A stretch of DNA of 64,000 bases from CAYWXK01 sp964462515 (GCA_964462515.1 CAYWXK010000015.1:1-64000), one strand, 5' to 3'. Positions 51,769 through 61,680 are shown, counted from the first letter of the stretch. Notes: a model not told the origin generated them from the sequence alone. Program-made: numbers and translations.

Positions 51769-54030
51769 ATGCCACGAAAGCATTTAAATAAGAGAGGGCA
51801 AAAATTGCACGGCTTATTAAAAGGCCTTTTTTGTTTTGGGTTGGTGCTTTTGATAAGTTTTGCAGGTTGCAAATCCGAGTCTCATCGTGTGGGTGTTGCG
51901 CCGGTGCAGCAAGATATTACAAGGCCAACTGAAGAAGTGCAGTCTGAGGGCACTGCTATAAAACAAACCGAACGGGTAACTGAGACGGGTGCGGATACAG
52001 ATACGGACAGTGAAAAGGTATCGGCAATGGCGGAAACTTCTTTTGCAGCAATCAAAATTGACCATCAGGAGGCAAAACACTTATCGGATGCTGGAGATGA
52101 GAAGAATATTTCGTCAGCAGGTGCAAAGGAAGTTCATTCAATTACTGAGATTTCTTCCCTAAATTCGGAACAATCATCACCAGTGACATCTGTTAATTTA
52201 CCTGTGTTGAATAAGCCGGGTATGGCTGACGAGCTTATATCTGTGAACTTTGACCAGGTTGATATTCGGACGGTTCTGAAGACCATTGGCGACATAACGG
52301 GAATCAATTTTGTTGTGGACGAGAATGTTCGCGGCACTGTCACGGTGATGTCACCTACAAAGGTGCGTCTTGGCGAGGTTTATAATGTCTTAGAGTCGAT
52401 TTTAGAAGTGCTTGGTTATGCGGCTGTGCCGAGCGGTGGCTTTGTCAAGATAATCCCGAGGGTTGAAGCCACGAAGTCCAACATAGAGGTTCGTGTTGGC
52501 AGCGACCCTTTACTAATCCCTCAGAACGATTCTATTGTTACCCAGATTATTCCGTTACGATACGCAAACGCAGCGGATATTAGCCAGATTGTTCAGCCTC
52601 TTTTAGGCGCCGGGGCGCAGATGTCGATGTATCCGACGACAAATTCGATTGTCATTACAGACACATCTGCAAGTATCCATCGCATTGCCAAGATTATCCA
52701 GAAACTCGATGTAGCAGGTCTGAAAGAGCAGGTTACGGTAATTGGATTGAAATACGCTTCTGCACAGGTCCTCAGCGAGCAGATAGTCGGTATAATGGAG
52801 AAGGCCAGGGATACTTCTTCGCAGGCAGCCCGCTCCCGCAATCCTATCCAGGGTGAAGCAGGGATAAAGATTATTTCTGATGTGAGGACGAATTCTATTA
52901 TTGTTGCAGCTAATGCCCGGGATACCGAGGTAATCAGGGGGTTAGTAAAGCAGCTTGATGTTCAACGGCCTACGGGGGCAAACAATGTGCACGTGGTGTA
53001 TCTTAAGAATGCGCAGTCTAAGGAGGTCGCGCAGTCGCTGACGGCGGCGCTGGCGAATTTGAAGATTGCCGGTGCAATCGAAGGCACTCAGCTTGTTCAA
53101 GTTACTGCCGATGAGGGCACGAACGCACTTATAATCGCAGCTTCAGCACAGGATTTTGAGGTCATTGCCGGCATTGTAGAAAAGCTGGATATTGTTCGTG
53201 AGCAGGTTCTGGTTGAGATGCTCATAGTTGAGGTCAGCGAGGAGATATTGAAAGAGATAGGCATTGACTGGGCAACGCTTGACCAGCCTGTTGAAGGGAG
53301 TGTTCGATTTTTTGGTGCAACGGCTTTCGGGCCGCGGGTTGATTTTGCCGAGGGCGACCTTGAAGGGTTAGCTGTCGGTGCGTGGAGAGGAAGCAGCTCA
53401 AACGTTCGGATAGGAACGGTGCTTCACGCTCTTGAAAAGCGGTCCGGGGTTAATATATTATCGACGCCACACATTCTTACCTCTAATCATCATAAGGCCA
53501 AGATAATTGTCGGTGAAAATAGGGCGTTTGTTATGCAATCGAGAATTACCGAGGATGTGGACCCCGTTACTCCTACGGTGATAAAGACATACGAATATAA
53601 GGACGTGGGCATTAACCTGGAGATAACGCCTCACATTAGTCAGGGCGGGCTTATCCGGCTTGAAATAAACAGTGAGTTCACAAAACTTATCGAAAATGTC
53701 ACGACTCCTTCTGTGGATACGCCCACAACCGCTAAGCGTCAGGCTCAAACCGTTGTTTCTATGAATACGGATTCAACGGTTATAATCGGCGGGCTTATTC
53801 GGGATGACAAGGTGACTGTTGAGAAGAAGGTTCCTCTTGTAAGTGACATACCTTTGGTTGGTGAATTATTTAAGTTCAGGAAGGACCAATTGCAAAAGAC
53901 AAACCTACTGATATTTATAACTCCTCACGTTATGGCTAACCAGAAAGAGCTGGAGCAGATAACCGAGGAAAAGAAGAAGCAAATGAAAACGGCATCACAA
54001 GGTCTTGAAGAAAATAATAGCAAGAATTGA
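51769..54030 (+). CDS. gspD: Type II secretion outer-membrane secretin GspD
   Basis: The 753-residue protein has a lipoprotein-like signal (LISFAGC), a Ser/Thr/Glu-rich linker of about 130 residues, the N0 domain (ISVNFDQVDIRTVLKTIGDI, near 155), N1-N3 domains (repeats with IIPLRYANAADISQIV and VVYLKNAQSKEVAQSL) and the secretin core with VEMLIVEVSEEILKEIGIDW and PLVSDIPLVGELFK ending in NLLIFITPHV. It forms the outer-membrane channel. The linker is longer than usual. Confidence 0.93.
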   Translation: MPRKHLNKRGQKLHGLLKGLFCFGLVLLISFAGCKSESHRVGVAPVQQDITRPTEEVQSEGTAIKQTERVTETGADTDTDSEKVSAMAETSFAAIKIDHQEAKHLSDAGDEKNISSAGAKEVHSITEISSLNSEQSSPVTSVNLPVLNKPGMADELISVNFDQVDIRTVLKTIGDITGINFVVDENVRGTVTVMSPTKVRLGEVYNVLESILEVLGYAAVPSGGFVKIIPRVEATKSNIEVRVGSDPLLIPQNDSIVTQIIPLRYANAADISQIVQPLLGAGAQMSMYPTTNSIVITDTSASIHRIAKIIQKLDVAGLKEQVTVIGLKYASAQVLSEQIVGIMEKARDTSSQAARSRNPIQGEAGIKIISDVRTNSIIVAANARDTEVIRGLVKQLDVQRPTGANNVHVVYLKNAQSKEVAQSLTAALANLKIAGAIEGTQLVQVTADEGTNALIIAASAQDFEVIAGIVEKLDIVREQVLVEMLIVEVSEEILKEIGIDWATLDQPVEGSVRFFGATAFGPRVDFAEGDLEGLAVGAWRGSSSNVRIGTVLHALEKRSGVNILSTPHILTSNHHKAKIIVGENRAFVMQSRITEDVDPVTPTVIKTYEYKDVGINLEITPHISQGGLIRLEINSEFTKLIENVTTPSVDTPTTAKRQAQTVVSMNTDSTVIIGGLIRDDKVTVEKKVPLVSDIPLVGELFKFRKDQLQKTNLLIFITPHVMANQKELEQITEEKKKQMKTASQGLEENNSKN

Positions 54031-54063
54031 TAGTTGCGTTCCGATTTGTCGGGAAGGAAATTA

Positions 54064-54138
54064 GCCACGAAGGCACAAAGTCACAAAGATACAAAAATAA
54101 ATATATCATAAATTTTAGTGCCTTAGTGCCTTGGTGGC
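54064..54138. repeat. Small inverted-repeat element between gspD and gspE
   Basis: gccacgaaggcac (54064-54076) and gtgccttggtggc (54126-54138) form imperfect 13-bp terminal inverted repeats around acaaag-rich, then AT-rich DNA. It looks like one of the dispersed cacgaag/cacaaag elements also seen in part at 2.68 and 41.14 kb. It supplies a false upstream start for gspE. Confidence 0.7.
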
Positions 54139-54163
54139 AAAAACAAAAAAAGGAGACCATCTG

Positions 54164-55828
54164 TTGAGTATAGAACCGGACAAGCAGTTAGCCGGACATG
54201 CAGGAAGCGAGACGTTGAGTGCGGGAAGCGATGTCCACGAGCCGGGGGAATATGTGGAAGTCATATTGCCGGAGATGTTGAATCCGGAGCTGGTTAAGAA
54301 GCTGCCGCTTGAGTTTCTTAAAAATCAGTGTGCTATTCCACTTGTGCTGGAGGGCAGTCAGGTTGTAATTGCGCTTGCGGACCCGCTGAACGTAGAGGCA
54401 TACGATGCGGTTGCCAGTATCTTGGGTCAGCCGTGTGCTAAAGTAATTTGTCCTGCCTCTGAGATAGAAAAGGCGATAAGCCGCTGTTATTATCAAAATA
54501 GCTCCGCCGTCGGTGACAGCATTACAGAAGATTTGCCTGAGGTTGTCGATATTGCGGGAACAGGTGTGCAGACCCAGGCGGAGGATTTACTGAACATTGC
54601 GAATAAAGCGCCAATCATAAAATTGGTGAATAAGATTTTTTTTCAGGCGGTGCACAGCCGGGCAAGTGACATCCACATAGAGCCGTACGAAAATGAGGCA
54701 CGAATCCGTTTTCGGGTTGATGGTGTTCTGCGCGATGTAATGACGTTGCCCAAACAGCAGGTGCAGGCGCTTCTATCCCGATTAAAGATTATGGCGAATC
54801 TTAACATTGCCGAGCGGAGGCTGCCGCAGGATGGGCAAAGCCGGATTAAGATAGGTGAGGACCTTGTTGATATTCGCGTTTCTGTTATTCCGACTTTGGG
54901 CGGTGAACGAGTAGTGCTGAGGCTATTGGATAAGGGCAGGGGTGAGCTGGGCCTCATTCAAATAGGATTTTCGTCGGAGGCGCTTGGTCAGTTCAGGAAT
55001 TTGATTAGAGTTCCTCACGGTATAATTCTATTGACTGGACCGACAGGGAGCGGCAAAACAACGACCCTGTATGCAGCAGTAAGTGAGCTTAACTGCGAGG
55101 AACGCAATATTCTGACCGTTGAAGACCCGATTGAGTACCAACTGCCCGGTATCGGACAAATGCAGGTCAGACCCAAGATAAATCTTACATTTGCAAATTG
55201 CCTGCGTCACATCCTCAGGCAGGACCCCGATGTAATTATGGTCGGTGAAATTCGGGACATAGAAACCGCTCAGATTGCAATTCAGGCTTCTTTAACCGGT
55301 CATTTGGTTTTAAGCACGCTGCATACTAATGATTCGGCTTCGGCTGTAACGAGACTTGTTGATATGGGGATTGAGCCATATTTAATTTCATCGTCGGTCA
55401 TTGCGGTTATGGCACAGCGGCTTTTACGGACAATTTGCCCGAGCTGTAAAGGGCCTTACGAGCCTGAGCCGCAGATACTTTCGCTGTGGTCTGACAGCGG
55501 GAAGGCATCCGTGCTTGAAGGGCAATTTTATAAGGGGTCTGGCTGCGAAAATTGTCTGCAGACCGGCTACTTAGGAAGGACAGGGATATTCGAGCTGTTG
55601 GTTATCGATGATGATATTAGAGAGCTGATAAGCAAGCGAATGCCCAGTTATGTTATAAAACAAGCATCCATTGAAAAAGGTATGATTACTTTGCGAGAGG
55701 ATGGGCTGAAAAAAGCGCTGGAAGGAAAAACTACACTTCAAGAGGTTTGCAGGGTTACGCAGGATACCGTTCAGACAGATTTGAAGGTAATAAGAAGTGT
55801 CGATAGCGGAATACAATTTGTTAAGTGA
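54164..55828 (+). CDS. gspE: Type II secretion ATPase GspE
   Basis: The 554-residue ATPase has an N-terminal MshEN-type domain, then SDIHIEPYENEARIRFRVDG, Walker A GPTGSGKTTT (near 291-300), an Asp box (ILTVEDPIEYQLPGIGQ), Walker B DPDVIMVGEIRD and STLHTNDSASAVTR. A tetracysteine zinc site is present (CPSCKG near 424 and CENCLQ near 460). The TTG at 54164 with AGGAG eight bases before is preferred; an upstream TTG lies inside the repeat. It powers pseudopilus assembly. Confidence 0.93.
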   Translation: MSIEPDKQLAGHAGSETLSAGSDVHEPGEYVEVILPEMLNPELVKKLPLEFLKNQCAIPLVLEGSQVVIALADPLNVEAYDAVASILGQPCAKVICPASEIEKAISRCYYQNSSAVGDSITEDLPEVVDIAGTGVQTQAEDLLNIANKAPIIKLVNKIFFQAVHSRASDIHIEPYENEARIRFRVDGVLRDVMTLPKQQVQALLSRLKIMANLNIAERRLPQDGQSRIKIGEDLVDIRVSVIPTLGGERVVLRLLDKGRGELGLIQIGFSSEALGQFRNLIRVPHGIILLTGPTGSGKTTTLYAAVSELNCEERNILTVEDPIEYQLPGIGQMQVRPKINLTFANCLRHILRQDPDVIMVGEIRDIETAQIAIQASLTGHLVLSTLHTNDSASAVTRLVDMGIEPYLISSSVIAVMAQRLLRTICPSCKGPYEPEPQILSLWSDSGKASVLEGQFYKGSGCENCLQTGYLGRTGIFELLVIDDDIRELISKRMPSYVIKQASIEKGMITLREDGLKKALEGKTTLQEVCRVTQDTVQTDLKVIRSVDSGIQFVK

Positions 55829-56918
55829 AAAACTGACGTCAGTACGCCAGGCAGATGACGGACTAAAAAAAAGGGATTTTTTTGAAAGAGTAAGCAGTAA
55901 GGATGTTTGCAGGCTGGCACGTCAGTTGGCGACCCTGCTTCAGGCAGGTATGCCGGTTGTGTCTGCTTTGTCGGCATTGGTCGAACAGATGCAGAATTGT
56001 CCGCTTGCGCGGATTGTGGAAATTGTTCGCGATGATGTCAATGGAGGAAGCACGCTTGCTGGTGCGCTTGGCGAGCACCCGACTATTTTTTCAAATTTAT
56101 TTGTCAATATGGTAGCGGCAGGGGAGGCAAGCGGGACGTTGGAAGAGGTGCTGGAGCGTTTAGCCCAGATTCTGGAGCGAAGGGTGCATCTTGCAAGTAA
56201 AGTCAAATCTATAATCGCATATCCGGTGATGCTGACAATCGTTGCGGTGGGAGTGGTGGTGTTTCTTCTGTCGTTTGTTGTGCCAAGCTTAACGCAGATA
56301 TTTCTTGAGATTAATTGCGAGCTTCCCTGGCCTACGAGACTGCTTATTGGAGTAAGCACTTTTATCAAAACATATTTATTTGTAATTGCCATTGTTATTT
56401 GCGGGATTCTTTTCGGGATTGGCGTCTGGATAAGAACCGGCGAAGGTCGAGTAGCCTGGGACCGTTCCAAGCTTAAGCTGCCTCTTTTTGGCAAGCTTTT
56501 TCTAAAGTTGGAAATAGCGCGGCTATCCAGGACTCTGGGCATACTTCTTGCCAGCGGCATACCGATACTCGGCGCTTTAGAGATTGCCAGAGGAGTGGTC
56601 CAAAATAAGTTCATCGCCGACACGCTCAAATCCGTAAAAGACTGGGTTAGTAAGGGAGATAATGTCGCTGACTCGATAAAGAAGACAGGGCTGTTTCCGC
56701 CGATTGTGTTTCACATATTAGCTACTGGTCAGTTGAGCGGCAATATTGAAGGCGGACTTTTAAGTATTGCCGATATGTATGATAACGAGGTTGAATTGAC
56801 AGCCAAGACATTAACATCGCTGCTTGAGCCTGCGATACTTCTTGTTATGGGCGGAGTTATTGGTTTTATCGTGCTGGCGGTTTTGCTGCCGATATTTGAG
56901 ATAAATCAGGTCCTTTAG
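55797..56918 (+). CDS. gspF: Type II secretion inner-membrane protein GspF
   Basis: The 373-residue platform protein has two copies of the T2SSF domain: ARQLATLLQAGMPVVSALSA with NMVAAGEASGTLEEVLERLA, and SRTLGILLASGIPILGALEI with ILATGQLSGNIEGGL. Three membrane segments are visible (near 135-160, 185-203 and 340-368). A GTG start overlaps the end of gspE by 32 bases. Confidence 0.93.
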   Translation: MSIAEYNLLSEKLTSVRQADDGLKKRDFFERVSSKDVCRLARQLATLLQAGMPVVSALSALVEQMQNCPLARIVEIVRDDVNGGSTLAGALGEHPTIFSNLFVNMVAAGEASGTLEEVLERLAQILERRVHLASKVKSIIAYPVMLTIVAVGVVVFLLSFVVPSLTQIFLEINCELPWPTRLLIGVSTFIKTYLFVIAIVICGILFGIGVWIRTGEGRVAWDRSKLKLPLFGKLFLKLEIARLSRTLGILLASGIPILGALEIARGVVQNKFIADTLKSVKDWVSKGDNVADSIKKTGLFPPIVFHILATGQLSGNIEGGLLSIADMYDNEVELTAKTLTSLLEPAILLVMGGVIGFIVLAVLLPIFEINQVL

Positions 56919-56938
56919 TGTGGTGTGTGAGTAAGATT

Positions 56939-57373
56939 ATGGATAATAATAGACGACAATTATGCTCATCCGGTTTTACGCTTATTGAGCTTATGATTGT
57001 GGTGGTAATTTTGGGTCTTCTGGCTACTATGGTTGTGCCGAGAATACTTGACAGGCCCGAACAGGCGCGCAGAATGAAGGCAAAAGTGGAGATACGCAGT
57101 ATAGAATCTGCGCTGGCCTTGTTTAAGACCGACACCGGCCGCTTTCCTACTACCTCCGAAGGGCTTGAGGCGCTTGTCTCAAACCCCGGCATCAAAGGTT
57201 ATAACAATGATGGCTACCTCGATAAGGTGCCTGTGGACCCGTGGGACAACAAATACATTTACATTTCTCCGGGTGTGCGCAACAAAGACTACGAGCTGGA
57301 ATCTTACGGCAAAGATGGTGAGGACGGCGGCACAGGTGACAACGCCGATATCGAAAGCTGGAATCTTGAGTGA
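56939..57373 (+). CDS. gspG: Major pseudopilin GspG
   Basis: The prepilin signal CSSGFTLIELMIVVVILGLL (cleavage after Gly, Glu at +5) is followed by the GspG core: KVEIRSIESALALFKTDTGR, FPTTSEGLEALV and VPVDPWDNKYIYISPG. 144 residues, normal. The ATG at 56939 gives a short positive leader; a GTG at 56918 overlapping gspF is possible. Builds the pseudopilus. Confidence 0.94.
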   Translation: MDNNRRQLCSSGFTLIELMIVVVILGLLATMVVPRILDRPEQARRMKAKVEIRSIESALALFKTDTGRFPTTSEGLEALVSNPGIKGYNNDGYLDKVPVDPWDNKYIYISPGVRNKDYELESYGKDGEDGGTGDNADIESWNLE

Positions 57374-57380
57374 TAAACGG

Positions 57381-57809
57381 ATGAACTGGAGACGCAAACA
57401 GGAAGCAAGGATGTGGTTAAGGTCAGGTGCCTTTACTTTTGTAGAGGTTCTTGTGGCTCTGGCGATTGTCTCAATTTCGCTGCTGGTGTTGATTGGCCTT
57501 CATCTTGTCAGCATTCGCTTGGTCCAGACGGGCGAGGTAACATCGCAGGCAGTTTTTCTAGCACAGGAAAAAATTGCGGAGCTGTTGGCGCAGGGCTACC
57601 CCGCTAAGGGAAGCAATTGCGGCACAGTTGAAAAAGGCCCGTTGTGTTTATACTGGCAGAGTGAAGTTTCGCCGTTGCAGTTACCTGAGCTGGAGCAGGC
57701 TTCTGTTACGGGGCTGCGAAAAATATCTGTAGATGTTAGTTGGAAGCAGGGCACCAGGCAAAAGCATTTAGAGATGTCAACTTATGTCACTGATAGGAAG
57801 TTGCAATGA
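57381..57809 (+). CDS. gspI: Minor pseudopilin GspI
   Basis: The 142-residue protein has a type IV prepilin N-terminus, SGAFTFVEVLVALAIVSISL, and a short globular part with a CysGlyThr...CysLeuTyr pair. The residue before the conserved FTFVE is Ala instead of Gly. Position between gspG and gspJ fits GspI. Starts at 57381 or 57411 are possible; the second has AGGAA near it. Confidence 0.82.
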   Translation: MNWRRKQEARMWLRSGAFTFVEVLVALAIVSISLLVLIGLHLVSIRLVQTGEVTSQAVFLAQEKIAELLAQGYPAKGSNCGTVEKGPLCLYWQSEVSPLQLPELEQASVTGLRKISVDVSWKQGTRQKHLEMSTYVTDRKLQ

Positions 57810-58507
57810 ATGGTAATTGTGTCAAAGCTGGTTTTACGCTCGTGGAGCTTCTTGTAGCTTTTGCAATAATCCTTGCGATAGTAACAATGGTTTATGGCAG
57901 CTATTTTGCGATATCGGAATCCGCGCAGATTTATAAGGATAGATTATCTGTCTGTGAGGAGATGCGTAAGGTTTTAGAGCAGATGGCTCAGCAAATTCGC
58001 TGCTCGTATGCCGACACCAGCGGGGTGACTGCTCGCAATCCAACCGATGAACCAAAAGATGTAATCAGATATTTTGAGGGCGATACGGATGCGATGAGCA
58101 GTGAAATCCTGCATTTTGTAACTACGCACGGGGTTTTTTGTGGTCAGCAGGAAGCAAAAGGTTTGTTTGACGTGATTTACAAATTTGATAAAAGGGCGGG
58201 GACACTTTATTTAAGTCAGACAAGTTTTGTTAATGGAGCTACAAAGCGCATTGAGAAAAGAAATTGGAGACCAGTGGCTGAGAATGTTAGAGATGTGGAA
58301 TTGGCGTTTTTCGATGGTAAGCAAGGGGTATCTGAGTGGGATTTTAAGCAGAAGCGAAAAGTGCCGCGTGCGGTAAAAGTTAGCATTACCTGTGAAGATG
58401 AAAATCAAAGGCAATACTCTTATAGCACTATCGCGGATGTATTTTGCTGGAACAATCGAAATAGCGATAGTCCCTCGGAGGCATTGGCAGCGGTTGGTGA
58501 ACAATGA
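57806..58507 (+). CDS. gspJ: Minor pseudopilin GspJ
   Basis: The 233-residue prepilin starts KAGFTLVELLVAFAIILAIV (cleavage after Gly, Glu +5). The globular part has RKVLEQMAQQIRCSYADTSG and a late WRPVAENVRDVELAFFDGKQ, matching GspJ. The ATG overlaps the stop of gspI (ATGA), and its stop overlaps gspK the same way. Confidence 0.88.
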   Translation: MNGNCVKAGFTLVELLVAFAIILAIVTMVYGSYFAISESAQIYKDRLSVCEEMRKVLEQMAQQIRCSYADTSGVTARNPTDEPKDVIRYFEGDTDAMSSEILHFVTTHGVFCGQQEAKGLFDVIYKFDKRAGTLYLSQTSFVNGATKRIEKRNWRPVAENVRDVELAFFDGKQGVSEWDFKQKRKVPRAVKVSITCEDENQRQYSYSTIADVFCWNNRNSDSPSEALAAVGEQ

Positions 58508-59496
58508 GAAATGAACTGGCAAAAACTAAACAGAAGGGATTCGTGGTTGTTGTTGTGCTGTCGATGGTGAGCGTGCTTGCAGTTTTGCTGCTTGGTTTTA
58601 ATTATAAGTCGCGCAGGAGTTTAATCGCTGTGGAAGATTTCCAGAAATCACAGCAGGCGCTAAATTGTGCAAGGGCTGGGCTGAATATTGCCATCGCGGC
58701 TGCCAGAAGCAGCGATGACATTTGTGTTGATAAGAAATTGGCGGAGCTGCTTTCAGAAAAAACTATTTTTGCTTTTGGAGATGGAAGCTGTTCTGTAACT
58801 ATCATCGACGAAAACAGCAAGCTGAATGTCAATCTGCTTAAGGATAAAGATGGCAAGATGAATCTGGCCAGAGTAAGCCAGTTGCTTCGGATTATTGATG
58901 TGCTGAATCGGCCTGCCTTTATTGAGAAGGACTTGCCTCGTATTGGTTATGGCATAGTGCCGGCAATTATTGATTGGATAGATACTGATGATGAGGTAAC
59001 GTATTTATCTTTTATACAGCAGGAAAATTTAGGAGCTGAGTCGGATTCCTATCTGGACCGGAATTATCCATGTAAGAATAACTTGCTTGAGACAACCGAT
59101 GAGCTTTTGTTGGTCAAAGGAGTAACACCGGAGGTTTTTGAGCGATTGCGCAGCTATGTAACGGTAAAGGGCAATGGAAAAATTAACATCAATTCCGCAT
59201 CGAAAGCTGTGATTGAGAGTTTGTCGGAAAAGATGGATGCGGCTGTCGCTCAAGTGATAATTGAGAGGCGAAAGGTAAAGCCCTTTGGCAGTGTTATGGA
59301 ATTGCAGGATGTCCCTGGGATGACCGATGATATTTATTACTCAATTAAGGATATGGTTACTATCAGTCCGCAAGACCCTTATTATCTGGTCAGGTCATCT
59401 GGAAGCGTCGGCGAGGCAGATTGTACGATAGTTGCGCTATTGAGAAAAAATAATCAGGGTAAGATGGTTGATGTGATTTTGTATAAAGAGCTTTAG
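58504..59496 (+). CDS. gspK: Minor pseudopilin GspK
   Basis: The 330-residue protein starts KQKGFVVVVVLSMVSVLAVL, a prepilin signal without Glu at +5, as is known for GspK. The globular part has IIDWIDTDDEVT, LDRNYPCKNNLLETTDELLL (GspK hallmark) and a helix-hairpin-helix segment INSASKAVIESLSEKM with FGSVMELQDVPGM. It caps the pseudopilus tip with GspI and GspJ. Confidence 0.92.
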   Translation: MRNELAKTKQKGFVVVVVLSMVSVLAVLLLGFNYKSRRSLIAVEDFQKSQQALNCARAGLNIAIAAARSSDDICVDKKLAELLSEKTIFAFGDGSCSVTIIDENSKLNVNLLKDKDGKMNLARVSQLLRIIDVLNRPAFIEKDLPRIGYGIVPAIIDWIDTDDEVTYLSFIQQENLGAESDSYLDRNYPCKNNLLETTDELLLVKGVTPEVFERLRSYVTVKGNGKININSASKAVIESLSEKMDAAVAQVIIERRKVKPFGSVMELQDVPGMTDDIYYSIKDMVTISPQDPYYLVRSSGSVGEADCTIVALLRKNNQGKMVDVILYKEL

Positions 59497-59534
59497 CTGT
59501 GCGGAGAGGATAATTGAAGGTAAGTGGATGAAAG

Positions 59535-61022
59535 ATGATTAAGCGGTGTATAGGCATAGAGATGGGTCCTTATTATTTGCGTGCGGTGCAAATCGCTCGC
59601 ACAGGTGAGCAATTTTGTATTGAGAAGGTCTTTAGCACCCAGACTCGCCGCAGCACAGACTCGCTGCCCGATATATTGCAGTCATTGAGCGGTCAGTTGG
59701 GTTTTGACCGGCGTGCAGAGGTGGCAATTTCTTTGGGGCCTGATGAGGTCTTTTATAGAAATCTGGAAACCGATTTTGCAGCCCTGGAGCAAATCCGGTC
59801 AGGGAAACTATCTACGCTGGAATACAATTTTCCGATACAGCCGGGTGAGATTGTCGCCGGAGCATACTCCTACAGGCAGTTGCCGGGTGAAAGATATTCT
59901 GTTCTTGCTGCTGCGACAGCAAGAGCAGCGATAAATGAAAAGTTGCAAATTCTGTCAGAGGCAAAAATGCGGCCGGGTCTGTTGGAAGCGGCAGTTTTTG
60001 CGGTTCACTCTACCGTTATATTTAATCATCCGGAAGTCAGGGTCGGCCAGGCTATTATTGCGAACATAGATGATGAGCACCTAACAGTTGTAGTTACGCA
60101 GGACAACGACATTTTAATCGTCAGGAACATTCCGATTGCTATTCGTCCCGATAGCGATAGCGGCTCACAGGAGGAACAAATTGCACAGTTGTTGTCGCGC
60201 GAAGCACAGGTAACCTGGCGAAGGGTATTTGGAGACGAAATAGGGCAGGAGACGAAGGTTTATCTGATAGCTGGTAGCGATTGTGACTGTTTGCAATCGT
60301 TAGTTGAAGAAAACCTGCATTGCCAGGTGATTATTGTTGACCCGTATGCGAAATTAAAAACTGCCGGTGATTACAAAATGGATTTCCCGATATATGTCGC
60401 GGAAGGTCTGGCTTTGCGAGTGCTGGCGCCTGAAAAAACAAAAGGCGTTAATTTTCTCCAGCTTAATAAAGCTGGTACGAAGACAAAATTGGACCTTAAA
60501 AAAGAGCTTGTAACCTATGCGGCGCTTGTTGGTGCAATTGCGGTATGCTGGATAATCGGGCTTTTTTTGCGACTATCGTATCTTGAGGATAGTTTCACAG
60601 GATTAAAGAACCAGATTAGGGATGTTTTTCAAGATGCGCTGCCGGAAGAAAAAAATATCGTCAATCCGCTTGTGCAGTTGGAGCAGAAGCTGGAATCTTT
60701 TCATAAGGACTACCAGCTTTTTGCATCTTTTTGTCCGCAAGGTTCGGAGCCGCTGGAGGTCCTGCGGACGATAAGCGCCAATATGCCTTCGCAGGCAAAT
60801 ATGAAAATCGATGACCTGTTGATAGCTGCTGATACGGTTCGGATAATCGGCAGTTGCGATTCATTTGAGTCGGTGTACCAGTGGCAGCGGGTTTTGCGAG
60901 AGGTGAGCGGTTTTAATATAGTCGATGTGCAGGATGTGCAAAAGGAGCCAAAAAGCGGGATTGTGCGATTTACGATGGTTCTATCCTCGGCTAAGTATTC
61001 AAAAGTAATGGAGCAGAAATGA
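59535..61022 (+). CDS. gspL: GspL-like assembly protein (PilM/PilN-type fold)
   Basis: The 495-residue protein has an actin-like cytoplasmic domain (GIEMGPYYLRAVQIARTGEQ; AAVFAVHSTVIFN; AIIANIDDEHLTVVV), one membrane helix near 335-350 (YAALVGAIAVCWIIGLFLRL) and a coiled-coil plus ferredoxin-like periplasmic part. This is GspL, with features of a PilM-PilN fusion. It links the ATPase GspE with GspM. Followed by gspM with a four-base overlap. Confidence 0.85.
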   Translation: MIKRCIGIEMGPYYLRAVQIARTGEQFCIEKVFSTQTRRSTDSLPDILQSLSGQLGFDRRAEVAISLGPDEVFYRNLETDFAALEQIRSGKLSTLEYNFPIQPGEIVAGAYSYRQLPGERYSVLAAATARAAINEKLQILSEAKMRPGLLEAAVFAVHSTVIFNHPEVRVGQAIIANIDDEHLTVVVTQDNDILIVRNIPIAIRPDSDSGSQEEQIAQLLSREAQVTWRRVFGDEIGQETKVYLIAGSDCDCLQSLVEENLHCQVIIVDPYAKLKTAGDYKMDFPIYVAEGLALRVLAPEKTKGVNFLQLNKAGTKTKLDLKKELVTYAALVGAIAVCWIIGLFLRLSYLEDSFTGLKNQIRDVFQDALPEEKNIVNPLVQLEQKLESFHKDYQLFASFCPQGSEPLEVLRTISANMPSQANMKIDDLLIAADTVRIIGSCDSFESVYQWQRVLREVSGFNIVDVQDVQKEPKSGIVRFTMVLSSAKYSKVMEQK

Positions 61023-61564
61023 TACGAGTAACACGAAGAGAAAAATTGCTGGCTGTCGGATTGGTCGTTTTTGTAGCAGTCTGGTCTCTATTTAGCTTTG
61101 TGGTAAAACCGGCTATCGACAGGATTGAAACACTCAATCGGCTCATCCCCGAAAAGCAAAGTGAGCTTCAAAAGGTTCAAATGAGAAGCAAAGAGTATAT
61201 CTTTCTGCGTGACAGTTTCAAACAGTTGCAGACAAGAATTGCTTCGCAACCAGGCAGCTTCGAATTATTGCCTTTTCTTGAGACGCTGGTTCGAGAGTCC
61301 GGTTTGGAAAAAAAGGTTGCATCGATGAAGCAGCAGGTTGTGCCGCTTGAGCCGGCGTATAGCGAGACAGTTGTGGAAGTGAAGTTCGAAAATGTGACTT
61401 TGCAGCAGCTAATTGATTTTCTGCGAAAAGTAGAATCATCGCAGGTTCTGGCGAAGGCCAAAAGCCTTTATATCAAGAAAAATATGATAAATAGTGTGCT
61501 GCTCGATTCCGTTGTTGAGATACACAATGCTAAAATAACGCAGGGCCAGGTTGCACGAATATAA
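61019..61564 (+). CDS. gspM: Type II secretion protein GspM
   Basis: The 181-residue protein has an N-terminal membrane helix (LLAVGLVVFVAVWSLFSFVV), a coiled coil near 37-75 and a ferredoxin-like end (VVEVKFENVTLQQLIDFLRK). Position and fold fit GspM, the partner of GspL. Last gene of the operon; no gspH, gspN or gspO is seen in the window. Confidence 0.82.
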   Translation: MIRVTRREKLLAVGLVVFVAVWSLFSFVVKPAIDRIETLNRLIPEKQSELQKVQMRSKEYIFLRDSFKQLQTRIASQPGSFELLPFLETLVRESGLEKKVASMKQQVVPLEPAYSETVVEVKFENVTLQQLIDFLRKVESSQVLAKAKSLYIKKNMINSVLLDSVVEIHNAKITQGQVARI

Positions 61565-61680
61565 TTTTACAAACTCAAACTCATTTGCTTAATATCATAC
61601 TGGAACCGGCGATTTGCCCTCCCAATTCATTAAAATCGATATGATTGCTTGACTTATAGAGATTATTAGGAGATTCTTAT

